DNA of 64,000 nt from Brevibacillus brevis. Its GTDB lineage: Bacteria > Bacillota > Bacilli > Brevibacillales > Brevibacillaceae. Below, piece by piece: positions 16,796 through 26,606 of the stretch. The stretch spans positions 5,504,001-5,568,000 of the forward strand of contig NZ_CP030117.1 in assembly GCF_001039275.2 (NCBI RefSeq), in the 5' to 3' direction. Position numbers and translations under genes: made by a program. The number at the start of each line of letters is the position of its first letter. Position 1 is the stretch's first letter. Below the pieces are notes generated by a model. The model did not search any database and was not told where the DNA came from. It saw only the letters and a program-made list of their open reading frames with translations.

Positions 16796-18768
16796 TACGT
16801 AATCACCCTCCCTGCTTCTGCCTCTGTACGTTTAATCTCTTCCACCGTGACATAATAGTCCGTGTCGTAGTTAAACGAGTGAACAACCATACACGCAATT
16901 ACACCGATAAATCCTGGTACAGCCATCCATAGCCAGTCGAAAATCAAACCGAATCCGACGAAGAACCAGAACATAGACATCACGATCGGAATACCGGAGT
17001 TTTTCGGCATATGAATCGGTTCCAGCGCTACTTTCGCTGGCTTTTCCAAGCCTTGCTCGATGCGCAGCTTTCTTTCATGCCAATCATCTTGAGACGTTAC
17101 CTGCGGCATTACGGCAAAGTTATAGAACGGAGCTGGAGAAGGAATCGACCACTCCAGTGTACGAGCATTCCATGGGTCTCCTGTTGTATCTCTCTTCATG
17201 TGCTTGATACTGTGTGCAATGTCCCAAATTTGGACAAGGAATGCAGCTCCCATGATTACGGCACCAATCGTCGATACCAGGTTCATTTCGAACCAGCCCT
17301 TGTCCCAGCCGTACGTGTAAATACGACGTGTCATACCCATCAAGCCCAATGCGTATTGCGGCATGAAGCACAGGTAGAACCCGATGTTCCACAGCCAGAA
17401 AGCCCAACGGCCAATACGCTCATTCAGCTTGAAGCCAAAAATCTTCGGCCACCAGTAGTACAAGCCCGCGAAGAAGCCAAACACGACACCCGCAATGATC
17501 ACTTGGTGGAAGTGTGCAATGAGGAAGTAGCTGTTGTGATACTGGAAGTCAGCAGGTGCCACGGACAGAAGGACACCCGTCATCCCACCGATGACGAAGT
17601 TCGGGATAATCCCAACCGTCCACAGCATCGGTGTTTCGAACGTAATTTTTCCTCGGAACATCGTAAACAGCCAGTTAAACACTTTCACACCCGTCGGAAT
17701 CGCAATCAACATCGTCGTAACCGCGAAGAAGGCATTGACGTCCGCACCGGAGCCCATTGTGAAGAAATGGTGCGCCCATACGAGGAACGAAAGAACGCTA
17801 ATGATGATCATGGCGAATACCATGGATTTGTAACCAAACAGCTTTTTCCGTGAGAACGTCGCAACGATCTCGGAGAAAATCCCGAACGCTGGCAAAACGA
17901 TAATGTAAACTTCCGGGTGACCCCACATCCAAATCAAGTTAATGTACATCATCGGATTACCGCCGCCATCCAAGGTGAAGAAGTGCCCACCCAAATAGCG
18001 GTCGATAAACAGCAGTGCCAATGTAACCGTCAAGATTGGGAATGCGAAAACAATCGCGATACAACTCGACAAAACCGACCAGGAAAACATCGGCATTTTC
18101 ATCAAAGTCATACCAGGAGCACGCACTTTCAAGATCGTCACAATAAAGTTAATCCCGGTCATCAAACTACCAATACCTGAGATCTGAATCCCCCAAATGT
18201 AGAAATCCTGACCTGGTCCCGGGTTAAAGGCTAGCTCCGAATACGGCGGGTAAGCCAGCCATCCTGCATCCGGCGAACCCCCAATGACGAAGGACAAGTT
18301 AAACAGCATCGCCCCTGAGAAAAACAGCCAGAAGCTGAGCGCATTCAGAAACGGAAAAGCTACGTCACGTGCACCGAGTTGCAGCGGCACGATGACATTG
18401 AACAAACCAAACATAAGCGGCATCGCCATAAACAGAATCATAATGACGCCATGCGTTGTAAAAATCTGATTGTAGTGATCCCCACTCAAAAACTGCATCT
18501 CAGGCATAACGAGCTGCGCCCGCATCAGGAGAGCATCTACCCCTCCTCGAAACAGCATGAGAACGGAAGCGAGAATGTACATGATACCGATCTTCTTGTG
18601 ATCGACAGTTGTCAGCCATTCGCGCCAGAGCCATCCCCATTTTTTAAAGTAAGTCAGCACCGATACGATTGCGATGATACTGAGCACAATGCTGACGTCC
18701 GCACCGTAAATAAGTGGATCGCCTGTTACGAAAAATTCAGAGGCGAATTCTTTCACACTCTCCCACAT
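16795..18768 (-). CDS. qoxB: aa3-600 menaquinol oxidase subunit I
   Basis: The catalytic heme-copper subunit, 657 residues with about 14-15 transmembrane segments. It matches QoxB rather than CtaD: it begins with an EFFVTGDPLIYGADVSI segment and is longer than CtaD. The low-spin heme ligand is in FTTHG (His106). The CuB and cross-linked Tyr site is WGHPEVYIIVLP, then VWAHHFFTMG. HFHQVI supplies the high-spin heme ligand region. The four residues of the quinol site are present at Arg74, Asp78, His98 and Gln101. The enzyme oxidises menaquinol, reduces O2 to water and pumps protons. Confidence 0.95.
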   Translation of the reverse strand: MWESVKEFASEFFVTGDPLIYGADVSIVLSIIAIVSVLTYFKKWGWLWREWLTTVDHKKIGIMYILASVLMLFRGGVDALLMRAQLVMPEMQFLSGDHYNQIFTTHGVIMILFMAMPLMFGLFNVIVPLQLGARDVAFPFLNALSFWLFFSGAMLFNLSFVIGGSPDAGWLAYPPYSELAFNPGPGQDFYIWGIQISGIGSLMTGINFIVTILKVRAPGMTLMKMPMFSWSVLSSCIAIVFAFPILTVTLALLFIDRYLGGHFFTLDGGGNPMMYINLIWMWGHPEVYIIVLPAFGIFSEIVATFSRKKLFGYKSMVFAMIIISVLSFLVWAHHFFTMGSGADVNAFFAVTTMLIAIPTGVKVFNWLFTMFRGKITFETPMLWTVGIIPNFVIGGMTGVLLSVAPADFQYHNSYFLIAHFHQVIIAGVVFGFFAGLYYWWPKIFGFKLNERIGRWAFWLWNIGFYLCFMPQYALGLMGMTRRIYTYGWDKGWFEMNLVSTIGAVIMGAAFLVQIWDIAHSIKHMKRDTTGDPWNARTLEWSIPSPAPFYNFAVMPQVTSQDDWHERKLRIEQGLEKPAKVALEPIHMPKNSGIPIVMSMFWFFVGFGLIFDWLWMAVPGFIGVIACMVVHSFNYDTDYYVTVEEIKRTEAEAGRVIT

Positions 18769-18804
18769 CGTTGTCTCTCTCCTCCCTCTTTCAAATTCAA
18801 CCGA

Positions 18805-19710
18805 CTATTCTTTCACCCGCGCTGGCGGCTGCACTCTCGTAGATAAGCCGTGATTGTGTGAAGCAGCATACTTGGTCACCGTCATCTCGTACAATCCTTC
18901 AGGGAAAGCGGAGAAATAGCGCACATCCGATGTTCCTTGTTTGGTCAGCTCTTTGTAACCATCCAGCGTTAGCGCAGGGGATGTATTTTTCACCTGATTC
19001 ACCCATTGATCAAAGTCTTCTTGGGAAGTCGCATTCGCTGTAAAGAACATCTTCGCAAATTCTTTTCCGGTAAAGTTCGCACCAGATCCCATGTACTCAC
19101 CCTGTTCATCTGCTTGCAGGTAGAGCGTCATAGACATACCGGACATGGCATAAATCTGACCGCCAAGCTGTGGAATCCAGAATGAATTCATCGGGGCGTC
19201 AGATGTCACTTCGAAGCGTACTGGCGTATCCTCTGGGAACTGTACGTAGTTCACAGTGGCAATGCCTTGCTCAGGATATTGGAACAGCCACTTCCAATCC
19301 AAATTCGTCACTTGAATCGTGATCGGTTTCTTCTCGGATTCCAACGGCTTGGATGGCTCCAACGAATACGTGTACCGAACTGTCACGATCCCAATTAACG
19401 TAATAATGATGATGGGAATGCCCCACCAAATGATTTCCAGTTTCGTACTGTGTTCCCAATTAGGGGTGTACTTCGCCTTTCTTCCTTCTCTGTCACGGTA
19501 TCGCCATACAATGACAAAAGTAAGAATTAGTACAGGAACAATCACAATTAACGTTAAAAGCGTGGATAAAATCATTAAGTCCTTTTGCTGTTCACCAATG
19601 GGTCCTTTCGGATCGAGCACGATATAGTTATCAGCGCAACCGGTCGTCAAGAACAGCAGGATGAACATGAACAAAAATGACATACAGCGTACTGTCTTGG
19701 ACGTCTTCAT
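18805..19710 (-). CDS. qoxA: aa3-600 menaquinol oxidase subunit II (lipoprotein)
   Basis: A lipoprotein of 301 residues: lipobox LTTGCADN, then YIVLDPKGPIGEQQKDL, which is the signature start of QoxA. Two transmembrane segments follow (about 45-65 and 90-110), then an extracytoplasmic cupredoxin domain (WKWLFQYPEQGIATVNY, FWIPQLGGQIYAMSG). All CuA ligands of cytochrome c oxidase (two Cys, the Met and His pattern) are missing, so electrons come from quinol. ATG at 19710 is chosen over an upstream ATG because GGAGATGAGG precedes it. Confidence 0.93.
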   Translation of the reverse strand: MKTSKTVRCMSFLFMFILLFLTTGCADNYIVLDPKGPIGEQQKDLMILSTLLTLIVIVPVLILTFVIVWRYRDREGRKAKYTPNWEHSTKLEIIWWGIPIIIITLIGIVTVRYTYSLEPSKPLESEKKPITIQVTNLDWKWLFQYPEQGIATVNYVQFPEDTPVRFEVTSDAPMNSFWIPQLGGQIYAMSGMSMTLYLQADEQGEYMGSGANFTGKEFAKMFFTANATSQEDFDQWVNQVKNTSPALTLDGYKELTKQGTSDVRYFSAFPEGLYEMTVTKYAASHNHGLSTRVQPPARVKE

Positions 19711-19863
19711 GTCCTTGTCCTCATCTCCTATCACCATGCACGGGGTACTATTGAAACAAGTCTTACTCTAAAGCCGGACCATTGGAGTGTCACCAGCCAA
19801 TGACAAAGTGGATCAACCAGCCATGTTCAATTTTCCGCAGCATTTTAGACACTTTTTGGACAT

Positions 19864-19890
19864 AAAAAAGCCCTTCTCATGCAAGAAGGT
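19864..19890 (-). terminator. terminator-like hairpin in the qoxA leader
   Basis: CCTTCT pairs with AGAAGG around a six-base loop. On the minus strand the stem is followed by GGGCTTTTTTATG. No minus-strand gene ends here: it lies about 155 bases upstream of qoxA and opposite the promoter region of the ger operon. It could be an attenuator in the qox leader. Confidence 0.4.
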
Positions 19891-19970
19891 CCTTATCTAG
19901 TCGAATGGAATTGGAAATCGATGGGTACGCTAAGATCACTTCCATCTCATTGCTGATTAGGTGAAGCTAC

Positions 19971-21491
19971 GTGATCAAAAAGTTTCGGAGAAAGCTATCC
20001 ATCCACCAAATCAAACAGAACCAGGAACCACAAGAAACTCCCCTACAGGAGGATCTTCAAGCAAATGTGACCACCATTCGGAGTCATTTTGGGTTCACGA
20101 GTGATCTAGCCGTCCGAACCATTTGGCTTGGGACAAATCCATCACAACAAGCATCTTTGCTGTTCCTAAAAGGTATGACGAATCAAGACGTAATGGATCG
20201 GGATATTATTAGACCCTTAATGAACACCGTTGGCGATCTCAACGAGGGCATGATTGATCATATGATGAATGCTGTTTTGCATGTCTCGATGGCGTGGAAG
20301 GAAAACACACTCGAAAAAGTACTCGAGCAGCTTGCACGCGGATATATCGTTCTTTTTATTCATAACCAAGCACAATGCATTATTATCGGAGCCAAATCAA
20401 TCGGACAAAGAAGCGTAGAAGAGCCTTCTAAAGAAGCAGTCATTCGTGGGCCACGCGAAGGCTTTATTGAAACGATTGACACAAATCTCTCACTCATTCG
20501 CAAAAGATATCACAATCCCAATCTCCAAATTGAAACCTACTGGATTGGTACACAATCGAACACAAGAGTATGTCTCGCCTACGTCCGAGGAATTGTGAAG
20601 GAAGAATTGGTCGATGAGGTGAGAAAACGCCTATCTGTCATAAAAATGGATGCCATCTTGGACTCCGGCTATATCGAGCAATGGATCGAAGACGAACCGT
20701 TTTCTATTTTCCCAACCATTTTCAACAGTGAGAAACCGGACATCCTGGTAGCCAAGATTTTGGAGGGGCGTGTCGCTATTTTGGTGGACGGCAGTCCAGT
20801 GGCCCTCATGGTACCAGTCACGTTTCAAGAGTTTTTTCAAAACCCGGAGGATTATTATTCCCGCCCTTTCTACGCCAGCTTTTTGCGCTTGCTTCGCTAT
20901 GCAGCATTTTTTGTCTCAGCATTTCTCCCGTCTCTTTATATATCTTTCGAAAATTTTCACAAGGATTTGGTTCCCCCGACATTGTTGTTCAGTTTTATCA
21001 ATGCCAGAGAAGGGGTTCCGTTCCCTTTACCCATCGAGCTGCTTCTTATGGCGATCGTGTATGAATGGCTGCGTGAGGCTGGGGTCCGCATGCCTCGCCC
21101 CATCGGACAAGCTGTCAGCATCGTAGGAGCTTTAGTCATTGGTGAGGCCGCCGTTAGTGCGGGATTAGTTGGGGCGCCGACGGTTATTGTCATTGCCGCG
21201 TCAGCCATCACTTCGTTTATTTTCCCTGCCATTTCTGATGTGGTAGTCATTCTGCGATTTGTCTCAATATTTGCCGCCTCGGCGCTTGGATTGTACGGCA
21301 ATTTTCTCGTCTTTTATCTGGTCACTATCTATTTGTGCGATCTCCGCTCGTTTGGGATACCTTATCTTGCTCCTTTAGCTCCTTTGAAACTGCAAGATTG
21401 GAAGGACTTCTTTATTCGCCTTCCACTTTGGTTTATCAAACAAAGCTCTGGTGCTACCCCTTTCCCACTGAAGAAGCAAAAGGGAGAATGA
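19971..21491 (+). CDS. spore germinant receptor subunit A (GerAA family)
   Basis: A protein of 506 residues of the GerA family. A soluble N-terminal domain (about 1-300) is followed by five or more hydrophobic segments. Family motifs are YYSRPFYASFLRLLRYAAFF, PLPIELLLMAIVYEWLREAG and GQAVSIVGALVIGEAAVSAG. The N-terminus is basic and hydrophilic as in GerAA/GerKA. GTG at 19971 follows AGGTGA. With the C and B subunits downstream it forms a complete receptor in the inner spore membrane that responds to a small nutrient such as an amino acid; ligand unknown. Confidence 0.95.
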   Translation: MIKKFRRKLSIHQIKQNQEPQETPLQEDLQANVTTIRSHFGFTSDLAVRTIWLGTNPSQQASLLFLKGMTNQDVMDRDIIRPLMNTVGDLNEGMIDHMMNAVLHVSMAWKENTLEKVLEQLARGYIVLFIHNQAQCIIIGAKSIGQRSVEEPSKEAVIRGPREGFIETIDTNLSLIRKRYHNPNLQIETYWIGTQSNTRVCLAYVRGIVKEELVDEVRKRLSVIKMDAILDSGYIEQWIEDEPFSIFPTIFNSEKPDILVAKILEGRVAILVDGSPVALMVPVTFQEFFQNPEDYYSRPFYASFLRLLRYAAFFVSAFLPSLYISFENFHKDLVPPTLLFSFINAREGVPFPLPIELLLMAIVYEWLREAGVRMPRPIGQAVSIVGALVIGEAAVSAGLVGAPTVIVIAASAITSFIFPAISDVVVILRFVSIFAASALGLYGNFLVFYLVTIYLCDLRSFGIPYLAPLAPLKLQDWKDFFIRLPLWFIKQSSGATPFPLKKQKGE

Positions 21492-21493
21492 TC

Positions 21494-22621
21494 ATGAAGA
21501 CGCTAACCGCTGTGATAGGCTTGCTGACTGTCATTTTAGGGGGATGCTGGAATAACATCGAGCTCACGGAGACAAGATTTGTCACGGCAGTAGGAATCGA
21601 CTTGAACGAGGAAGGCCGCTATGTCCTTACTGTGAACGTCATGAAGCCAAGCAGTGGAAAAACGGATGCAGGAGGCGCTGCGGAAAAAAGCGCGATTATC
21701 CAATCGACAGGCTATACCATGTTAGATGCAGCCCGAAATATGATCGAGTACTCGGGGTACAAGCTTAGCTATCATCAAATGCAATACGTAGCGATTGGCA
21801 CTGACGCAGCCAAAAAGGATATCATCGGTCCCCTTGATTTATTTTTTCGCGATCAGGAATTATCTGGGCGTCACTGGGTCATTTATGTCGAAGGAAAAGC
21901 GGAATCTCTCCTGCACTCAAAAGGAAATACGAACGACATCCAGCCGCTACAAATCAACGAAAAAATGATATCCAATCGATCCATTGGCAAATATCCACCC
22001 GTACGTTCACTCGACCTTATGCGCATGATGGCGAGTAAAGAGAAAGTAGGCTATCTGCCGATCAGTCATCCAATCCAATCGAAGAAAGAAAGCCGTGAAG
22101 CTGGAGCTGTCATTATCAAAGGCGGAAAAGCGATCGCTTCAATCAATGAGACACAGGTACGCGGATTACTGTGGACAACGGGGAAAATAAAAAGCACGAT
22201 TGTCATCGTTCCACTCAAGAAGCAGGGACAATACGCATCGATCGAGATAGTGGATTCCAAAACAAAAATCCGCCCCGTTCTCGAAAATAATCAGTTATAC
22301 ATCCAGGTGACTGTCCATCCACACGGATATATCGGAAGTCTCAATCATGCCATTCCAATAGACACCGAGACGTATAAATGGTTGCAGACAAAAATCAATC
22401 ATGTCATTAGGGATGAAATCCATGAGGCTGTAGCAGTAGCCCAAAAAAACAAGGCCGATATTTTTGGCTTTCATGAATATGTGCATCGGGCGTATCCACA
22501 AGTGTGGAAAACCTGGGAAGAACAATGGCCCGCTCGCTTTTCAGAACTAGACGTAAAAGTGAACGTCCAGAGCAAGCTCCTCTTAAATGGACTTCTGGCA
22601 GAGCAACTTGGCGAAAAATAA
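21494..22621 (+). CDS. spore germinant receptor subunit C (GerAC family lipoprotein)
   Basis: A lipoprotein of 375 residues: short signal peptide, lipobox VILGGCWNN and then the family sequence IELTETRFVTAVGIDL. GCWNxxEL is the hallmark of GerAC proteins. An ATG at 21488 overlaps the stop of the A subunit, but AGGGAGA is better spaced for the ATG at 21494. The order here is A-C-B. Confidence 0.93.
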   Translation: MKTLTAVIGLLTVILGGCWNNIELTETRFVTAVGIDLNEEGRYVLTVNVMKPSSGKTDAGGAAEKSAIIQSTGYTMLDAARNMIEYSGYKLSYHQMQYVAIGTDAAKKDIIGPLDLFFRDQELSGRHWVIYVEGKAESLLHSKGNTNDIQPLQINEKMISNRSIGKYPPVRSLDLMRMMASKEKVGYLPISHPIQSKKESREAGAVIIKGGKAIASINETQVRGLLWTTGKIKSTIVIVPLKKQGQYASIEIVDSKTKIRPVLENNQLYIQVTVHPHGYIGSLNHAIPIDTETYKWLQTKINHVIRDEIHEAVAVAQKNKADIFGFHEYVHRAYPQVWKTWEEQWPARFSELDVKVNVQSKLLLNGLLAEQLGEK

Positions 22622-22633
22622 GGAGTGGGATGG

Positions 22634-23719
22634 TTGGACGTCCGCACGATTTCAAGATTTCAGTGGGTCTCAATCCAAGCATTAAGTCTCCCCATAATGG
22701 GACACGTCTTCTTAATCGAACCACTGATTCATACCGCTGGCAGAGACGGCTGGATATCTGCTTTGATCAGCATTCCCTCAGGTATTGTATTCGTTCTGCT
22801 GTTGAGCATTCTGCGAAGGAAGCTTCAAAGCAACTCGTTGCTGACAGGAACTGAAGAAAAAGCCGGTAGAGCAACATCTGTCATTTTGTGTGTAATCTTA
22901 CTCGCTTATTTTCTGTTTGCTTCCGCTACGACGATGCGCGGTCTGGAGGAGTTCGTCAAAATAACCTTTTTGCCGGAGACGCCTCTCTGGGCTATCGGAA
23001 CGAGCTTCATGCTTCTCATTTGGTTCAGTCTCCAAAGAAACATCGAATCCATCGCTAGAATAGCCGTTATCTTTTTTTTGTTGACGATGATCACAGGACC
23101 GCTAGTTGGATTGACACTCATGCAAGAAAAGGATTACGCCCGTATTTTGCCGATCCTCGACCATGGGTGGGGACCTGCTCTGGAGGGCTCGCTTTACTAT
23201 GTTGCGTTGTGGGGGGAATTGATCTTAGTCCTCCTGCTTCAGACAAAATGGGTCGGAGTGCGTCATGACTTCAATGGCTTCTCCTTTCTTATTTTATTCA
23301 ACGTCTTTTTGGGCGCATCGATGCTGATGAGTGCCATTGCTGTATTTGGGCTGCCCCTCTCGGAAAAATTGGACTGGCCCGTGCAAAATACAGTCAGACA
23401 AATAAAAATGGGCTTTATAAGCCGCGGAGACATTTATGGCTTATATACGATGACAGCAGGATGTTTCATCCGGGTAGCGGTATTTTTATATGCCATCTGT
23501 GAATGTCTTGCCTTTCTTCTTTCCACCACTTATAAAAAACTGAGCGTACCTGTCTGTTTGGTTACACTTTTCCTGTCTTTACTCTTGTTTTCCAATCATC
23601 AACAACTCTTGCAGGCCAATCACTCCTATTACAGGTATGGATACGTGCTTCTGTTGCTGCCGATTTTTTTGCTGATTCTCTTCCGGATCAAAGGGGGAAA
23701 AACGCTAGAGAACCCTTGA
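22634..23719 (+). CDS. spore germinant receptor subunit B (GerAB family permease)
   Basis: An integral membrane protein of about 361 residues with ten predicted transmembrane segments, related to APC-type transporters. SRFQWVSIQALSLPIMGHVF at the N-terminus and the central GLEEFVKITFLPETPLW are typical of the family. The B subunit carries the germinant binding site. TTG at 22634 is favoured because AAGGAG lies eight bases upstream; a GTG at 22625 overlaps that site. It is the last gene of the operon. Confidence 0.92.
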   Translation: MDVRTISRFQWVSIQALSLPIMGHVFLIEPLIHTAGRDGWISALISIPSGIVFVLLLSILRRKLQSNSLLTGTEEKAGRATSVILCVILLAYFLFASATTMRGLEEFVKITFLPETPLWAIGTSFMLLIWFSLQRNIESIARIAVIFFLLTMITGPLVGLTLMQEKDYARILPILDHGWGPALEGSLYYVALWGELILVLLLQTKWVGVRHDFNGFSFLILFNVFLGASMLMSAIAVFGLPLSEKLDWPVQNTVRQIKMGFISRGDIYGLYTMTAGCFIRVAVFLYAICECLAFLLSTTYKKLSVPVCLVTLFLSLLLFSNHQQLLQANHSYYRYGYVLLLLPIFLLILFRIKGGKTLENP

Positions 23720-23728
23720 GTAAGCAAA

Positions 23729-23757
23729 AGAAAAAGGCCAACCCAAGGCGGCCTTTC
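23729..23757. terminator. bidirectional terminator between ger operon and decarboxylase
   Basis: AAAGGCC and GGCCTTT pair around a ten-base loop, with TCCTCTTGTTTG after it on plus and TTTTTCTTTTGC on minus. Confidence 0.8.
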
Positions 23758-23768
23758 CTCTTGTTTGG

Positions 23769-25229
23769 TTATTCCTTGATGACACGTATGGTTTGAAGCG
23801 TGGGGTCTTCAAAGCCTTGTACAGGTAAACCTGCCTCGATGTTTTTCTTCGTATAGATGAGGTTCTCTTCCGAAATGATCTCACCCGGGATAAAGATCGG
23901 AATACCTGGTGGATATACCATGACAAACTCCGCGATAATTCTTCCCACCGATTGTTCGACAGGAATCATCTCTGTCGGTGCGTAAAATGCATCACGCGGG
24001 GTGACAGCGAGCACCGGTATTTTTGGAAGCTGCATCTTCGGGCGGCTTTTTCTGTTTCCTTGATCCTCGGACCCGGCAGCCAGCTCCTCCAAGGCATAGA
24101 CAAGGATTTGCAAATCTTCTTTCGTATCACTTGGTGTGATAATACAAACGATGTTATACAGGTCAGATAGCTCTACCTCAATGTTATAGCGGTCACGGAG
24201 CCATTTTTCAGCTTCATATCCTGTAATGCCGAGGTCTTTTACCGAGATGACCAGCTTGGTCGGATCATGAGCAAACGCTCCATTTGTCCCGATAATTTCT
24301 CTCCCAATGCAGTACAAATGATTAATTTTATTGATTTGTGCTCGTGCTTCGTTTGCTAGCTGAATCGTTTGATCCAATAGCGTTTTCCCGGATGTAACCA
24401 ACCGCTTTCTCGCCACATCGAGCGAAGCAAGCAGTAAATAGGAGGTGGATGTCGTCGTGAGCATGCTATAGATAGCTTGTACACGCTGAATCGAGACGAG
24501 ATTTCCCTGAATGTTCAACAACGAACTCTGCGTCAGAGAGCCTCCTAATTTATGCATACTGCTTGCTGCCATATCTGCACCAGCTTGCATCGCCGACAGG
24601 GGAAGCTTGGGATGGAAGTGAACATGTGAGCCATGCGCTTCATCTACGAGTACAGGCACTCCTCTGGCATGCGCAATTTGAACGATACTCTTTAAGTCAC
24701 CGGCAATTCCGAAATAGGTTGGATTGATGACGAGAACTGCCTTTGCATCGGGATGCTGCTCCAATGCTTTTTCCACAGCTTGCGGTGTAATTCCATGTGA
24801 GATCCCGAAAACAGGGTCTATTTCTGGATGTAAAAAGACAGGAGTCGCGCCCGATAAAACAATTCCGCTCATGATAGATTTGTGTACATTCCGTGGCACG
24901 ATGATCTTGTCGCCGGGATTACATACCGCCATAATCATGGTCATAATGACTCCGCTCGTACCTTGAACAGAAAATATGGTGTGATCAGCGCCAAAAGCTT
25001 CAGCAGCCAATTCCTGCGCTTGTTTGATAATTCCTTTTGGTTGATGCAAGTCGTCTAATGGTTCAATGTTAATCAAATCGATGGAAAGTGCATTTTTTCC
25101 CATGAACCATCGAAATTCAGGATCCATCCCTTTCCCCTTCTTATGACCTGGTATATGGAATTGGATTGGATTCTTCTGGGCATGCTTTCTCAGCCCGTTA
25201 AAGAGCGGCGTTTGCCCTTGAATCAACAT
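23769..25229 (-). CDS. Orn/Lys/Arg decarboxylase family protein
   Basis: A fold-type I PLP enzyme of 486 residues. ATG at 25229 is chosen over a longer frame because GAGGTGGG precedes it and the family begins there (TPLFNGLRKHAQKNPIQFHI, then PGHKKGKGMDPEF). The PLP-binding lysine is in SSMHKLGGSLTQSS, and the aspartate in VDEAHGSHVHFHP. The length and the C-terminal domain (YPPGIPIFIPGE) match Bacillus SpeA-type arginine decarboxylases, the first step of agmatine-putrescine formation, but lysine decarboxylase activity cannot be excluded. It is monocistronic. Confidence 0.88.
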   Translation of the reverse strand: MLIQGQTPLFNGLRKHAQKNPIQFHIPGHKKGKGMDPEFRWFMGKNALSIDLINIEPLDDLHQPKGIIKQAQELAAEAFGADHTIFSVQGTSGVIMTMIMAVCNPGDKIIVPRNVHKSIMSGIVLSGATPVFLHPEIDPVFGISHGITPQAVEKALEQHPDAKAVLVINPTYFGIAGDLKSIVQIAHARGVPVLVDEAHGSHVHFHPKLPLSAMQAGADMAASSMHKLGGSLTQSSLLNIQGNLVSIQRVQAIYSMLTTTSTSYLLLASLDVARKRLVTSGKTLLDQTIQLANEARAQINKINHLYCIGREIIGTNGAFAHDPTKLVISVKDLGITGYEAEKWLRDRYNIEVELSDLYNIVCIITPSDTKEDLQILVYALEELAAGSEDQGNRKSRPKMQLPKIPVLAVTPRDAFYAPTEMIPVEQSVGRIIAEFVMVYPPGIPIFIPGEIISEENLIYTKKNIEAGLPVQGFEDPTLQTIRVIKE

Positions 25230-25455
25230 TTTTCCCACCTCACTATCCTTCCGTGTTGTTTGAATGAGTGATGTTTCTGGGCTGATTATAAAGGAAGCGG
25301 CTCCTTCCTTCATGATCCAATCTTGACTTTTATGAACCATCCAATTTGTGTCCTTCCTCATAATTGGTCTGTTTCATCTTTCGTGAATTGGCTGGTTACA
25401 CTGCTGGAGATTTCCCTTACAGTGTTGCTACCATGAAGTTTGGGAGGCCATATAG

Positions 25456-26571
25456 ATGAAACAACTGCCCACGACACAATCGCGAAAAACATTAGAAAAG
25501 ATACAATCCTATCAACCTGGAATGCCGATTTGGGAGATAAAAAAAATGTACGGACTCTCTCAGATCATTAAATTAGCCTCAAATGAAAATCCTCTCGGCC
25601 CATCCCCCAAAATCATTCGCGCCATTCTCAGTGCGCTCCCGGAGCTGCATCGTTACCCGGATGCCAATACAACGACGCTGAAGGAGCACTTGGCTGATCA
25701 TCTTGAGTTAAGTCCGGAGCATTTAATCGTCACGAATGGCGGTGATGAACTGATCAAGCTCATTTCCGAAACCTATTTGGAGCCTGAGGACGAAATCGTC
25801 GTGCCTTCTCCGACCTTTGGTGAATATGAATTTGGCGCACATCTCATGGGAGCTGTCATCAAAACGGTTCCGCTTGAAGCCGATTATGCATTCAATATTT
25901 CTGCTATTTTGGCAGCCATCACGAATCGAACAAAGCTTGTCTACCTTTGTTCCCCAAACAACCCGACAGGTACCTATTTGACTCGTCAGGACTTGACTGC
26001 ATTGCTAGACCACTTGCCAGATGGGGTGCTTGTGGTGCTCGACGCAGCATACAGTCACTATGCAACGGCTGACGATTACACTACAGGAATTGAATTTGTC
26101 CGCCAGGGATACCCTGTTCTCGTCTTGCAAACCTTCTCGAAAATTTACGCGCTTGCCGGTATTCGCGTCGGATTTGGTGTCGCTCATCCATCGGTGATCC
26201 AAAAAATCCTGAAAGTAAAAGAGCCGTTTAACGTCAATTCATTGGCACAAACAGCCGCCATTACCGCCCTTTCTGACGTGGAGCATTTTGAAAAATCCCT
26301 CACGGAAAACACCAAAGGCCGCAAGCAGTTATATGATGCATTCGATGAAATGAATATCCCTTATACGGTGAGTATGTCTAATTTTATCTTGGCAAAATTG
26401 GGGCCAAACGCAGGCAGGATTTATCAAGAGCTGCTGGAAAGAGGAATCATTTTGCGGTACGGAGACACTTGGGGGTTACCGGAGCATATTCGAATCAGTG
26501 TAGGTACGCTGGAAGAAAATCAAATCCTCATACAAAACCTCCGTGAGCTATTGCTTATCGTAGGAAAATGA
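25456..26571 (+). CDS. hisC: histidinol-phosphate aminotransferase family protein
   Basis: A fold-type I aminotransferase of 371 residues, the normal HisC length. Motifs are KLASNENPLGPSP (residues about 40-52), VTNGGDELIKLI, CSPNNPTGTY and the PLP lysine in QTFSKIYALAGIRVGF, with the C-terminal arginine in HIRISVGTLEEN. HisC converts imidazole-acetol phosphate to histidinol phosphate with glutamate, and also serves Tyr/Phe synthesis. There is no other his gene nearby, so this may be a second paralogue acting on aromatic amino acids. It is monocistronic with a strong terminator. Confidence 0.88.
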   Translation: MKQLPTTQSRKTLEKIQSYQPGMPIWEIKKMYGLSQIIKLASNENPLGPSPKIIRAILSALPELHRYPDANTTTLKEHLADHLELSPEHLIVTNGGDELIKLISETYLEPEDEIVVPSPTFGEYEFGAHLMGAVIKTVPLEADYAFNISAILAAITNRTKLVYLCSPNNPTGTYLTRQDLTALLDHLPDGVLVVLDAAYSHYATADDYTTGIEFVRQGYPVLVLQTFSKIYALAGIRVGFGVAHPSVIQKILKVKEPFNVNSLAQTAAITALSDVEHFEKSLTENTKGRKQLYDAFDEMNIPYTVSMSNFILAKLGPNAGRIYQELLERGIILRYGDTWGLPEHIRISVGTLEENQILIQNLRELLLIVGK

Positions 26572-26574
26572 ACG

Positions 26575-26606
26575 AAAAGCACCGGATGAAATTGTCCGGT
26601 GTTTTT
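26575..26606 (+). terminator. terminator of the hisC-type gene
   Basis: CACCGGA and TCCGGTG pair around an eight-base loop and are followed by TTTTTGCTTTTG. Confidence 0.9.

Noticed and set aside
17011..17853. A 280-codon plus-strand frame antisense to qoxB.
   Set aside because: The His/Arg-rich translation is the reverse shadow of a membrane protein gene; qoxB is unambiguous.
25230..25361. Upstream extension of the decarboxylase frame by 44 codons.
   Set aside because: The family starts at 25229 with a good ribosome binding site; the extension is probably the untranslated leader.
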